This document shows, one piece after another, positions 24,305 through 32,829 of a stretch of DNA of 41,050 bases (the stretch's first letter is position 1; each line of letters starts with the position of its first letter). Both the position numbers and the translations under genes were made by a program. Under the pieces are notes generated by a model. The model saw only the letters and a program-made list of their open reading frames with translations. It made no database searches and was not told the origin of the DNA. This stretch comes from JBFMGD01 sp040751775 (lineage in GTDB: Bacteria; Bacillota; Dethiobacteria; DTU022). The stretch is from the NCBI GenBank assembly GCA_040751775.1, contig JBFMGD010000024.1, positions 1-41,050 of the forward strand. Reading direction: 5' to 3'.

Positions 24305-24481
24305 ATGCCCAGGCGTCGCCCGGTAATGTCGGAGGAGCTCAAATATGAGATCGCTGCAGAATTGGGTGTATTGGACCTGGTTCGCCGTGAAGGTTGGGGC
24401 AGTGTAAGTTCCCGGCAATGCGGCAACCTGGTGAGAAAAGCCATTGAAAGAGCAGAGCAATCGCTCCGTATGGAAGCTTAA
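24305..24481 (+). CDS. sspF: alpha/beta-type small acid-soluble spore protein
   Basis: A 58-residue SASP. These proteins coat DNA in the forespore, protect it from UV and heat, and are degraded by the Gpr protease at germination. The SASP pattern is clear: MSEELKYEIAAELGVLDLV (with the Gpr site at YE-IA) and REGWG, followed by GNLVRKAIERAEQSL. RBS AAGGAG (24291-24296) is 8 bases before the ATG. A terminator follows. It is the sspF position between veg and ispE. Expression by forespore sigma-G is expected, but I do not see a convincing sigma-G promoter. Confidence 0.94.
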   Translation: MPRRRPVMSEELKYEIAAELGVLDLVRREGWGSVSSRQCGNLVRKAIERAEQSLRMEA

Positions 24482-24490
24482 ATGGTGGCC

Positions 24491-24524
24491 GGCATACCCC
24501 CTCACAGGGGTGTGCCGTTCTTAT
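24491..24524 (+). terminator. hairpin terminator of sspF
   Basis: GGCATACCCC (24491-24500) pairs with GGGGTGTGCC (24507-24516) around CTCACA with one U-G pair; GTTCTTAT follows. Confidence 0.8.
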
Positions 24525-24606
24525 GATATTATTCAAAATGCATAAGAGATTCGTGAACAGCAAAGGCTAATGAAGCTAAGTGCATATTTTCTGAAGGGTA
24601 GGAAGT

Positions 24607-25398
24607 ATGAGCGGAAAATTAGTGATTATCGGCGGTGCGGAAGACCAGGAAAGGCACTGCACTATTCTAAGAACCGTTTTGGGTTTAACAGGTGAGGCTA
24701 ATCCCAGGGTGGCTGTGATTGGCGCCGCTTCAACCGAACCGGTTGAGACCGGTCAGAACTATGAGCAAGTTTTTGGTGAGTTAGGTGCCGCGTCCGTAAG
24801 GCTGCTCACATTGTCTCATCGCAACAGCGCTCAGGATGAATCTACCGCTGCTTTATTACAGGAAGCAGCAGTGATCTTTATAACCGGCGGAGACCAACTG
24901 CGCCTGACCAGTATTCTGGGAGGAACGGCGCTGCTTCGCATATTGCAGGAACGGTTTAAGCAGGGCGCTGTTTTGGCGGGTACCAGTGCCGGCGCGTCAG
25001 CGATGAGCCATACCATGATTATTGGAGGCAGCGAGAAAGAGCCGCCTCAAAGAGGGTTGATTCATATGGCACCCGGATTAGGTTTTTTACCTGGAGTTCT
25101 CGTTGATCAGCATTTTGCCCAGCGAGGTCGTTTCGGTCGATTACTGGCTGCGGTAGCGTTAAACCCGGCGCTACTGGGTATTGGTATTGATGAAGATACC
25201 GCCGTGCTAGTCAGGGAGAATCGGTGGCTGGAGGTAGTAGGTTCTGCCGGAGTGACAATAGTTGACGGTAGTTCCCTGGTTCATACCAATGTATCGGAAA
25301 CGGCTCCACGAGAAACGCTTACCCTTTCGTATTTTCAGCTGCACAGTTTGGCCCGGGGTGCTCGATTCGACATGCAGCACCGGGGGGTGACTGTCTGA
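24607..25398 (+). CDS. cphB: cyanophycinase (peptidase S51)
   Basis: Cuts cyanophycin (multi-L-arginyl-poly-L-aspartate) to beta-Asp-Arg dipeptides. The 263-residue protein has the S51 pattern: IIGGAEDQ at the N-terminus, FITGGDQLRL, and the nucleophile Ser127 in GTSAGAS. VDQHFAQRGRFGRLL and IGIDEDTAVLV follow. The ATG has GGTAGGAAGT upstream. It is followed by cphA, so synthesis and breakdown enzymes are encoded together. I found no signal peptide, so it acts inside the cell. Confidence 0.94.
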   Translation: MSGKLVIIGGAEDQERHCTILRTVLGLTGEANPRVAVIGAASTEPVETGQNYEQVFGELGAASVRLLTLSHRNSAQDESTAALLQEAAVIFITGGDQLRLTSILGGTALLRILQERFKQGAVLAGTSAGASAMSHTMIIGGSEKEPPQRGLIHMAPGLGFLPGVLVDQHFAQRGRFGRLLAAVALNPALLGIGIDEDTAVLVRENRWLEVVGSAGVTIVDGSSLVHTNVSETAPRETLTLSYFQLHSLARGARFDMQHRGVTV

Positions 25399-25483
25399 GG
25401 AGAGAGAGTGAGAATGCATCGTGGTTTTTAAGAGCGGCGAAGAAGCAGAAAAGCAATTCATCAAGGCGCAGGTGATTCTTGAA

Positions 25484-28195
25484 ATGCGTATTCTAGACAT
25501 TCAGCCGTTGAAAGGGCCGAGTATTTTTTGTCACCGGCCGGCTATAAAGTTGATCGTGGATTTGGGCGGCCAGGCCGGTCAGGTTACCAGCCGGATTGAG
25601 GGTTTTAATGCCAGGCTGCTGCAGATGCTGCCTTCACTGCGGGCACACTACTGCAGCCGTGGTTATCCGGGCGGCTTTATCGAACGGTTGGATGAAGGGA
25701 CCTTGTTGGGTCATGTATTGGAACATGTCATTCTTGAATTAATGCATTATTGCGGGATGGAAGCAGGGTACGGGAAAACCGTTTCAGCGATTGAACCGGA
25801 ACGAGTCGAAGTGATCATAGAGGCGCAGTATTTTAACCCGGCGGCGTTTATCGCTCAAATTGCTGTCAGGTTGATGAATACTCTGATTAACGGAGGTTTG
25901 CCATCTCTTCAAGGGCTTTATGAAAAAGTAGAGGTAATCAGGCAGCGCTATGAACCGGGACCTAGCACAGCGGCGATCATTAATCAGGCTAAACAACGCA
26001 ATATTCCCGTAACCTTACTCCAAGAGGGTACCAGCTTGTTACTTTTGGGATACGGTGCGGCCCAAAAACGAATTCAAGCCACGCTAACGTCGGAAACGGG
26101 GTGCCTGGCCGCGGACCTGGCTGGGGATAAAAGTATGGCCAAGTTACTGTTGGACCGCGCCGGTATACCGACACCCCGTGGGGAAGTGGTATACAGCTCT
26201 TACCATGCTGTGGAAGTTGCTCACAAACTGGGTGTGCCGGTAGTGATCAAACCATGTGATGCCAACCAGGGAAAGGGTGTTTCTTTAAATCTTACCGGCC
26301 CCGATAATGTTAAAGAAGCTTATCGCCTGGCGGCTCGGTACGGCAGCAAGGTTATGGTTGAAGAATATATTACCGGACGCCACTATCGTCTTCTGGTAGT
26401 GGCGGGTAAAATGGTGGCCGCGGCGCGGCGCTTGCCGGCTCAGGTTAGAGGCGACGGCAGGCACAGTATTGTCGAGTTAATTGAACATTTGAACCGCGAC
26501 CCACGGCGCGGTATTGGCCACGCCCGGCCGCTAACCCTAATCACGATTACTGAAGAGGTTCGGGCCGCTCTAGCCCGGCAGGGTAAAAATGAACATTACC
26601 GGCCTGGTCCGGGAGAAATTGTGCTGTTGCGGGAAAATGCAAACTTAAGCACCGGTGGTTTTGCCTGGGATGTCACCTTTAAGGTGCACCCCGAGAATGC
26701 TGCCCTGGCGGAACGGGCCGCCGCAGTAATCGGGTTGGACGTTGCCGGTGTGGACCTGGTGACGCCCGATATTGGGAAAGCTGTTAAACCTGGCGCGGGT
26801 GCGATAATTGAAGTAAATGCCGCTCCCGGAATACGCATGCATCTGTATCCCTCCCGGGGACGGAGCCGCAACGTGGCGGAGCCGATTGTGGCGGCACTTT
26901 TCCCCGCTGGAGAAAACGGGCGCATTCCGATTTTTTGCGTCACCGGGACAAACGGTAAAACCACCACGGCACGCCTGCTGGCTCACATATTGAAGCTGGT
27001 GAATAAGCGAGTAGGGCTGACAACGACAGAAGGTGTTTTTATTGATGGACAAAAAGTATTCAGCGGCGATACCACCGGACCGAAAAGTGCCCGCATGGTG
27101 CTTGAAGACCCTACTGTTGAAGTAGCTGTCCTGGAAACCGCCCGGGGTGGGATCATCCGGGGCGGGCTTGGTTTTGACCGCAGCGATGTAGCGATAATCA
27201 CCAATATTAGCCCCGATCATCTTGGGCAGGATGGTTTGGATTCGGTCGAAGACCTTGTTTTTGTCAAATCTCTGCTGGTGGAAGCGGTACAGCCTCACGG
27301 AGCGGTAGTGCTGAATGCGGATGACTCCAATGTTTTGAAGATGCTTCCCCGGGCCGGAGCGCCGGTCATTCTTTTTGCCCTGCGTGAAGATAACCTGGTT
27401 TTGGTCCGCCATCTGAGTGCCGGCGGGAAGGGAGTTACCGTTCGTAACGATTATCTTTATTGGGTTTGTGGAGCCAGGTGGCAGCGCCTGATGCCCGTTC
27501 AACTGATTGCGATTGCTTGCGGCGGCTTGGCGCTCCATCATCTACAAAACGCAATGGCGGCCGCGGCAGCGGCAATAGCCATGCAAGTATCCCGCCAGGC
27601 GGTGGTCAGGGCGCTTGCCACATTTGCTCCAACCGCTGCGGATAATCCGGGCCGGGGTAATCTCTATACCCTTGAAAAGGGGCGAGCTCTGTTGGACTAC
27701 GGTCATAATCCAGCCGCTTTTGAAGCGACCTTGCAGTTTGCATTACGCCTGGGATGCCGCCGTTTAATCGGTGTGATCGGTGTGCCGGGCGACCGCAGCG
27801 ACGAATTGATCCGAACATGCGGTCGGGCTGCCGCTCCTTACCTGGATCAAATCATTATTAAGGAAGATCAGGATTTGCGCGGCCGGTTGCCCGGGGAGAC
27901 AGCCAGGCTGCTGCGGGAAGGTTGTTTGCACGCCAGGCCGTCGTTGCAAGGGTTGCAGGTCATCCTTGATGAGGTTGAAGCGGTAAAATATGCACTGGGG
28001 CTATTGGAAAAAGACGACCTGTTGGTCATCTTTTATGAAAAACGGCAGCCCCTTGAAGCTCTATTGACGAAATCTTGGGAGGCGGAGAGCGTTTCCATGA
28101 ACCCCGCCTTAGTCTTGGACGGACAGAACCCCGCCGATGCCGACAGAGCTATTTCCGCCGGCGTCAGCCTGGAAAAGAGCAAGGCCGCGGAATGA
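25484..28195 (+). CDS. cphA: cyanophycin synthetase
   Basis: Polymerises Asp and Arg into cyanophycin with ATP. The 903-residue protein has the CphA N-terminal domain, an ATP-grasp domain (about 220-475; VVIKPCDANQGKGVSLN, MVEEYITGRHYRLLV), and a Mur-ligase-like domain with P-loop VTGTNGKTTTARL at about 485-497. The Mur C-terminal part contains LDYGHNPAAFEATLQFA. ATG 25484 gives the standard start (MRILDIQPLKGPS), with AGGTGA about 8 bases upstream; a GTG at 25421 would add 21 residues. All three domains look intact. It stands 85 bases after cphB. Confidence 0.94.
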   Translation: MRILDIQPLKGPSIFCHRPAIKLIVDLGGQAGQVTSRIEGFNARLLQMLPSLRAHYCSRGYPGGFIERLDEGTLLGHVLEHVILELMHYCGMEAGYGKTVSAIEPERVEVIIEAQYFNPAAFIAQIAVRLMNTLINGGLPSLQGLYEKVEVIRQRYEPGPSTAAIINQAKQRNIPVTLLQEGTSLLLLGYGAAQKRIQATLTSETGCLAADLAGDKSMAKLLLDRAGIPTPRGEVVYSSYHAVEVAHKLGVPVVIKPCDANQGKGVSLNLTGPDNVKEAYRLAARYGSKVMVEEYITGRHYRLLVVAGKMVAAARRLPAQVRGDGRHSIVELIEHLNRDPRRGIGHARPLTLITITEEVRAALARQGKNEHYRPGPGEIVLLRENANLSTGGFAWDVTFKVHPENAALAERAAAVIGLDVAGVDLVTPDIGKAVKPGAGAIIEVNAAPGIRMHLYPSRGRSRNVAEPIVAALFPAGENGRIPIFCVTGTNGKTTTARLLAHILKLVNKRVGLTTTEGVFIDGQKVFSGDTTGPKSARMVLEDPTVEVAVLETARGGIIRGGLGFDRSDVAIITNISPDHLGQDGLDSVEDLVFVKSLLVEAVQPHGAVVLNADDSNVLKMLPRAGAPVILFALREDNLVLVRHLSAGGKGVTVRNDYLYWVCGARWQRLMPVQLIAIACGGLALHHLQNAMAAAAAAIAMQVSRQAVVRALATFAPTAADNPGRGNLYTLEKGRALLDYGHNPAAFEATLQFALRLGCRRLIGVIGVPGDRSDELIRTCGRAAAPYLDQIIIKEDQDLRGRLPGETARLLREGCLHARPSLQGLQVILDEVEAVKYALGLLEKDDLLVIFYEKRQPLEALLTKSWEAESVSMNPALVLDGQNPADADRAISAGVSLEKSKAAE

Positions 28196-28250
28196 TAGAG
28201 CTTTAGGCTGCCTGCAGGAAAATAACGCCGGTGCAAAGAATAGTATCACT

Positions 28251-29129
28251 ATGTGTAAAAGCATGGTGGTCAAAGCACCGGCCAAGATTAACCTGGGTCT
28301 GGCCGTTTTAAAACGTCGATCAGACGGTTATCATGATTTGCTTTCGATTATGCAGCAGGTATCACTGGCGGATACTCTGACCATTGAGCCGGTTCGCGGG
28401 GCAGGTTTAAGTTTCAGCTGCAGCGATCCCTCTTTAAATGGGGAAGATAACCTGGTCTGCCGGGCGGCAGCGCTGTTGGCGGCACAAACGCGAAAAGCGC
28501 TGCCCGGGGTGAAAATTGACCTGTATAAGAATATTCCGGTTGAAGCGGGCCTGGGCGGGGGGAGCAGCGATGCGGCGGCTGCACTCAGTGCTTTGAATCG
28601 TTATTGGCGGCTCGATCTTACCGCTCAAACATTAGGCGAGTTGGGCTCGCGGCTTGGTTCCGATATACCGTTTTGCCTGCAAGGAGGTACGGCGCTAGCC
28701 TCGGGCCGGGGTGAGGTTTTGCAGCCTTTGCCCGGGCTCTCATTTTTCTGGGTTGTTCTGGCGGTGCCGGCTGGGCTGGGCCTATCTACGGCTTCGGTTT
28801 TCAGGGCGTTGAACCTGGAAGGCGCTCCCAGGCCGCCGATCCGCCGGCTGATTGCCGCTGTCCAGCGAGAAAGCCGGGAGGAGATCGTCAACTGGTTGGA
28901 AGAGAGGCATACCAATTCATTGGAAGCAGGCGTAGTTGCCGCTTATCCTCGCCTGATGGCGCTGAAAAAAAGAATGAGAGAGTTGGGGCTTGTGCCGGTG
29001 ATGTCCGGCAGTGGGCCCACTTTTTTTGCGCTCACCGGGGGCGCACGCCTGGCTGGAAATGCAGTGCGCATTCTGCGAGATGAAGGGTATCGCGCTTATT
29101 TGTGCTGGACAGAGCGCTCTACCCGCTAA
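28251..29129 (+). CDS. ispE: 4-diphosphocytidyl-2-C-methyl-D-erythritol kinase
   Basis: GHMP kinase of the MEP isoprenoid pathway. The protein has VKAPAKINLGLAVLKRRSDGYH at its N-terminus (residues 7-28 in the longer form), the ATP loop GLGGGSSDAAAALSAL, and the C-terminal VMSGSGPTFFAL. ATG 28251 (292 residues) and ATG 28263 (288) both lack a good RBS. The conserved part begins just after the second, so the start is uncertain. It is the yabH position of the Bacillus order, pushed away from sspF by cphBA. Confidence 0.94.
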   Translation: MCKSMVVKAPAKINLGLAVLKRRSDGYHDLLSIMQQVSLADTLTIEPVRGAGLSFSCSDPSLNGEDNLVCRAAALLAAQTRKALPGVKIDLYKNIPVEAGLGGGSSDAAAALSALNRYWRLDLTAQTLGELGSRLGSDIPFCLQGGTALASGRGEVLQPLPGLSFFWVVLAVPAGLGLSTASVFRALNLEGAPRPPIRRLIAAVQRESREEIVNWLEERHTNSLEAGVVAAYPRLMALKKRMRELGLVPVMSGSGPTFFALTGGARLAGNAVRILRDEGYRAYLCWTERSTR

Positions 29130-29147
29130 TAAGGGGGATCAGAAGAT

Positions 29148-29909
29148 ATGTTTGACGCGGTCATAATGGCCGGAGGAGGCAAAGCCGAACCTCTCACTGA
29201 ACTGGAAGGGGTGTCCAATAAAGCATTTATTAAGGTGAATGGAAGGACACTGTTGGGTTATATTCTCGACGCTTTGTCTCGCGCGCCGTCTGTTGCGCGG
29301 ATTGCGGTGGTTGGACCCACTCGTGAGTTGGCTGAACTGCAGCAGGAGGGCTACACTTTTACCGCGGTTGAAGAAACCGGCGGTATGCTTGATAACGCTA
29401 TGGCGGGGTTGGAAGCGGTATGCGGTGAGAGACTTTGTTTGGTCGTCACCGCGGATATCCCACTGTTGCATGAGTCGGTAGTTGAAACTTTCTTAGAGCT
29501 TTGCGCCCCCTTTGACGGTGACTTTTATTACCCGGTATTATCCAGAGAAAGTTGTGAAAGCGTCTTTCCGGATACGAAACGAACTTACGTCCGTTTACGG
29601 GAAGGAGATGTCACGGGAGGCAATTTGGCCTTGCTTAACCCGGCCTGGTTTATCAAAAACCGCCACCGCCTGGAGATGTTTATCGCCAACCGCAAAAAAC
29701 CGCTCAAACTGCTTCGTTTGCTGCCCCTGTCATTTGTGGCCAAATTTCTTTTGCACCGCCTCTCCATTGCCGATCTGGAAACCGAACTGTCTCGTATGAT
29801 GGGGATGACGGTCCGGGCCGTGCCATGCACCCTGGTGGAAATCGGGACGGATGTTGATAAACTCAGTGATCTGGAGGCGGTTCGCCGTGCCCTGAGCGAT
29901 CGGCGGTAA
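29148..29909 (+). CDS. MobA-like NTP transferase family protein
   Basis: The 253-residue protein has a nucleotidyltransferase fold: AVIMAGGGKAEPL at the N-terminus, VSNKAFIKVNGRTLLGYILDAL, and the metal aspartate in VTADIPLLH. The glycine-rich loop has K-A-E where relatives often have an Arg, so activity is not assured. The second half (about 160-253) has basic and hydrophobic helices and ends with VEIGTDVDKLSDLEAVRRAL, typical of sugar- or cofactor-nucleotide pyrophosphorylases. It occupies the place of purR and ridA in B. subtilis. Substrate unknown; RBS AAGGGGG, 18 bases after ispE. Confidence 0.82.
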   Translation: MFDAVIMAGGGKAEPLTELEGVSNKAFIKVNGRTLLGYILDALSRAPSVARIAVVGPTRELAELQQEGYTFTAVEETGGMLDNAMAGLEAVCGERLCLVVTADIPLLHESVVETFLELCAPFDGDFYYPVLSRESCESVFPDTKRTYVRLREGDVTGGNLALLNPAWFIKNRHRLEMFIANRKKPLKLLRLLPLSFVAKFLLHRLSIADLETELSRMMGMTVRAVPCTLVEIGTDVDKLSDLEAVRRALSDRR

Positions 29910-29958
29910 GCCGGCTGCTCTGCCTGACCGTTAAGCAAGTGAATATTTTCTCACACGG

Positions 29959-29989
29959 GCAGGATTTTCAAAACAGACCATTGAATTAT
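29959..29989 (+). promoter_or_regulatory. sigma-H promoter of spoVG
   Basis: GCAGGATTT (29959-29967) matches the sigma-H -35 consensus RnAGGAwWW, and ATTGAATTA (29980-29988) matches the -10 RnnGAATww, with 12 bases between. spoVG of B. subtilis is a classic sigma-H gene with a very similar promoter. The leader would be about 50 bases. Confidence 0.8.
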
Positions 29990-30046
29990 TTTCATAATTA
30001 AGAAAGATAGCAGCTTTTAACCAACTCACCCGGGAAGGTGGTACTG

Positions 30047-30322
30047 GTGAAAGTAACAGACGTGCGGGTAAGAAGATTGAACCAGGACGGGAAGATGAGG
30101 GCTATCGTATCGGTCACACTCAATGATCAGTTCGTTGTCCATGATATCAGGGTAATTGAAGGACCCAGCGGTTTGTTCGTGGCGATGCCCAGCAAACGTA
30201 CCCCTAACGGTGAATTCAGGGATATTGCGCATCCGATAAACACAGCAGCGAGGCAGGAGATCCAGCGGGCGGTTTTAGAGGCTTATTACAAGGAGATGGA
30301 AAAAGAAAGTGTAATCACCTGA
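30047..30322 (+). CDS. spoVG: septation and sporulation regulator SpoVG
   Basis: Small nucleic-acid-binding regulator that affects asymmetric septation. The 91-residue product shows the family core: KVTDVRVRRLNQDGKMRAI, VIEGPSGLFVAMPSKR, and EFRDIAHPINTAARQEIQ. GTG 30047 is the start: GGGAAGGTGG (30032-30041) is just upstream, and the earlier GTG at 30038 is inside that RBS. The sigma-H promoter is in front and glmU behind, as in B. subtilis. Confidence 0.96.
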   Translation: MKVTDVRVRRLNQDGKMRAIVSVTLNDQFVVHDIRVIEGPSGLFVAMPSKRTPNGEFRDIAHPINTAARQEIQRAVLEAYYKEMEKESVIT

Positions 30323-30326
30323 TCGT

Positions 30327-30356
30327 TTGTTCCACGCCAACCGCCTGTAGTATAAT
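30327..30356 (+). promoter_or_regulatory. possible sigma-A promoter of glmU
   Basis: A perfect TATAAT (30351-30356) has only a weak -35, TTGTTC (30327-30332), 18 bases upstream. It would let glmU-prs be expressed in growth independently of sigma-H. Confidence 0.5.
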
Positions 30357-30391
30357 ATAACGTGAATCATTTCGTTAGAGGAGGCAGTATA

Positions 30392-31792
30392 ATGGATCAG
30401 CTATGGGCGGTAGTTCTGGCGGCAGGAGAGGGAAAAAGAATGCATTCCCGGCTACCAAAGGTGCTTCACCAGATCTGCGGCCGGCCGATGCTGCAATATA
30501 TCCTGGAAAGCACGATGGCAGTTACGGAACAGATTATCGTCGTGGTCGGCCACGGCGCGGGTTCAGTGCGGCAGGAACTGGGTTCCGGTTGGCGCTACGT
30601 GTTCCAGGAACAGCAATTAGGGACCGGCCATGCTGTGGCCTGTGCGTTGCCCTTGATGCCGGATAGGGGCAAACTATTAGTCCTTTGCGGCGACACTCCT
30701 CTGCTGGAAACGCGGCACCTGGAACAGCTATTGGAAGAACATAGCGATAATGCCGTAACCTTAATGACGGCTCTTTTGAATGAGCCGACCGGTTACGGCA
30801 GGATCATCCGTGATCAAAATGGTCATGTGGAGCGGATCGTGGAAGAGATAGATGCTTCACCATTGGAGAAAAAAGTGCCGGAAATCAACACCGGCACTTA
30901 TTGTTTTAATCTTGGTCCGTTGAAAAGATTTCTGCCGCAGCTATCCGCGGATAATGCCCAAGGAGAATACTACCTCACCGACATTATCGCTTTGCTGAAA
31001 GAGAAAGGTCACAAGGTCGGCGCCTACCGGGTAGAGGACAACCGGATCTGTTTGGGGATAAATGATCGCGGCCAGCTTGCCGAAGCGGCGGCATTGATGC
31101 GACAACGCATTAACCACGGGTTAATGCAGCGGGGTGTAACGCTCATTGATCCGGCAACTACATATATCGATTACGATGTCCAAATCGGTTCCGACACCGT
31201 GATCTGGCCTCAAACCGTGATTGAGGGCGCAACGAAGATCGGTTGCGCCTGCCAGATTGGTCCGGCCGTACAGCTGAGGGCGTCATGTCTGGATGACCGT
31301 GTGACCCTGCGTCAATCCGTGGTGGAGGAAAGTATCGTGGAGACAGGCGCGGTAATCGGGCCGTTCGCCTATATAAGGCCTGATTGTCGCATCGGGCAAC
31401 GCGTCAAAATCGGTGATTTTGTTGAAGTTAAAAATTCCAATATCGGAGAAGGTACGAAGATACCCCATTTAAGCTACATCGGTGACGCCGATATCCAGGG
31501 CGGCGCCAACCTGGGGGCCGGTGTGATTATAGTTAATTACGATGGCAGGCGCAAGTATCGCGCTACAATCGGCACAGGGGCATTTGTCGGGTGTAACAGT
31601 AACCTGATATCTCCGGTTGAGGTTGGCGACGGTGCTTATATCGCCGCCGGTTCCACCGTAACCGAAAACGTTCCCCCCGGGGCGCTGGCGCTGGCCCGTG
31701 CACGACAAGAAAACAAACCCGGGGTTGCTCATCGATTCCTGAAGAAAAATGATCCGGTGCAGGAAAAGGGAGAGAAAAACGAGAAAGCATAA
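30392..31792 (+). CDS. glmU: bifunctional GlcNAc-1-P uridyltransferase / GlcN-1-P acetyltransferase
   Basis: Makes UDP-GlcNAc for peptidoglycan. The 466-residue protein has the uridyltransferase loop LAAGEGKRM (9-17) and LCGDTPLL. A left-handed beta-helix follows from about residue 250 with hexapeptide repeats, then the acetyltransferase part KIPHLSYIGDADIQGGANLG and GAGVIIVNYDG. ATG 30392 follows AGAGGAGG (30377-30384). The C-terminal tail is charged and variable. prs follows after 39 bases. Confidence 0.96.
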   Translation: MDQLWAVVLAAGEGKRMHSRLPKVLHQICGRPMLQYILESTMAVTEQIIVVVGHGAGSVRQELGSGWRYVFQEQQLGTGHAVACALPLMPDRGKLLVLCGDTPLLETRHLEQLLEEHSDNAVTLMTALLNEPTGYGRIIRDQNGHVERIVEEIDASPLEKKVPEINTGTYCFNLGPLKRFLPQLSADNAQGEYYLTDIIALLKEKGHKVGAYRVEDNRICLGINDRGQLAEAAALMRQRINHGLMQRGVTLIDPATTYIDYDVQIGSDTVIWPQTVIEGATKIGCACQIGPAVQLRASCLDDRVTLRQSVVEESIVETGAVIGPFAYIRPDCRIGQRVKIGDFVEVKNSNIGEGTKIPHLSYIGDADIQGGANLGAGVIIVNYDGRRKYRATIGTGAFVGCNSNLISPVEVGDGAYIAAGSTVTENVPPGALALARARQENKPGVAHRFLKKNDPVQEKGEKNEKA

Positions 31793-31831
31793 AACTGCTC
31801 AGAAACACAAAAAATGCCGGGAGGGTACAAG

Positions 31832-32776
31832 GTGAACAAAGATCGGTTAAAACTATTTTGCGGCAGCGCCAACCGCAAACTTGCTGAAGAAATAGCCAAA
31901 CATACCCGGATTCCCCTGGGCAAGGCAGAGGTGGGGCGGTTCAGTGATGGAGAAATATCGATCGGGATTAAGGAAAGCGTACGCGGTCATAATGTTTTTT
32001 TAATGCAGCCGATGTGTGCTCCGATTAATGAAAATTTGATGGAGTTGCTGATTCTGACCGACGCCTTGAAGAGGGCTTCCACCCATTCAGTGAACGTCGT
32101 TATTCCTTACTACGGTTATGCGAGGCAAGACCGCAAAACTCGCGCCCGCGATCCGATTACGGCTAAACTTGTCGCCGACCTGATTACCGCTGCTGGCGCC
32201 GATCGGGTTATCGCCATGGATCTCCACGCCGGCCAGATCCAGGGGTTTTTTAATATCCCCTTTGACCATCTTACGGCTGTGCCGATACTCGCCAAATACT
32301 TTCAGCAGAAGAAGATAACCCGTGGAGTAGTGGTCTCACCCGACCTGGGAGGGGTTACCCGGGCCAGAGAACTGGCCAACCGGTTGGGGCTGCCGATCGC
32401 TGTAATCGATAAAAAGCGCCCGGCACCCAACGAGGCTGAAATCATGAATATCATTGGTGATGTTGATGGCATGATCGCGATCATGATCGACGATATTATT
32501 GATACTGCCGGCACTATCGTCCTCGGGGCGCAGGCTTTGATAGATCAGGGGGCAAAAGAGGTTTATGCTTGCTGCACGCATCCGATTTTTTCGGGGCCGG
32601 CCGTTGAAAGATTGAGCAACGCCCCTCTCAAGGAAGTGGTTTATACTGACACCATTCCGGTAAATGGCGAAACACTAAACTCCCGGTTCAAGGTGCTTTC
32701 AGTCGCTTCACTGATCGGCGAGGCGATTTTGCGGATTAATGAAGAACGCTCGGTCAGCGAACTGTTTGACCGCTGA
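31832..32776 (+). CDS. prs: ribose-phosphate pyrophosphokinase
   Basis: Makes PRPP from ribose-5-phosphate and ATP. The 314-residue protein has RQDRKTRARDPITAKLVADL (the ATP-binding flexible loop), AMDLHAGQIQGFF, VVSPDLGGVTRARELA, and the PRPP loop DDIIDTAGTI. GTG 31832 with GGAGGGT upstream fits the family N-terminus; ATG 31814 precedes the RBS. It is downstream of glmU, as in most Firmicutes. Confidence 0.96.
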   Translation: MNKDRLKLFCGSANRKLAEEIAKHTRIPLGKAEVGRFSDGEISIGIKESVRGHNVFLMQPMCAPINENLMELLILTDALKRASTHSVNVVIPYYGYARQDRKTRARDPITAKLVADLITAAGADRVIAMDLHAGQIQGFFNIPFDHLTAVPILAKYFQQKKITRGVVVSPDLGGVTRARELANRLGLPIAVIDKKRPAPNEAEIMNIIGDVDGMIAIMIDDIIDTAGTIVLGAQALIDQGAKEVYACCTHPIFSGPAVERLSNAPLKEVVYTDTIPVNGETLNSRFKVLSVASLIGEAILRINEERSVSELFDR

Positions 32777-32777
32777 T

Positions 32778-32806
32778 TTGACGCCGCCTTGATCCTGCAG
32801 TATACT
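32778..32806 (+). promoter_or_regulatory. sigma-A promoter of ctc
   Basis: TTGACG (32778-32783) and TATACT (32801-32806) are 17 bases apart; the leader to the ATG at 32830 is about 17 bases. In B. subtilis ctc is a sigma-B general-stress gene, whereas here the visible promoter is of the vegetative type. Confidence 0.7.
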
Positions 32807-32829
32807 GGTTTTCACAAGGAGGTTCTGAT

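Noticed and set aside
26645..27541. 298-codon open frame on the minus strand within cphA
   Set aside because: It lies wholly antisense to the ATP-grasp/Mur region of an intact CphA, has no family pattern, and is explained by GC-rich codon bias.
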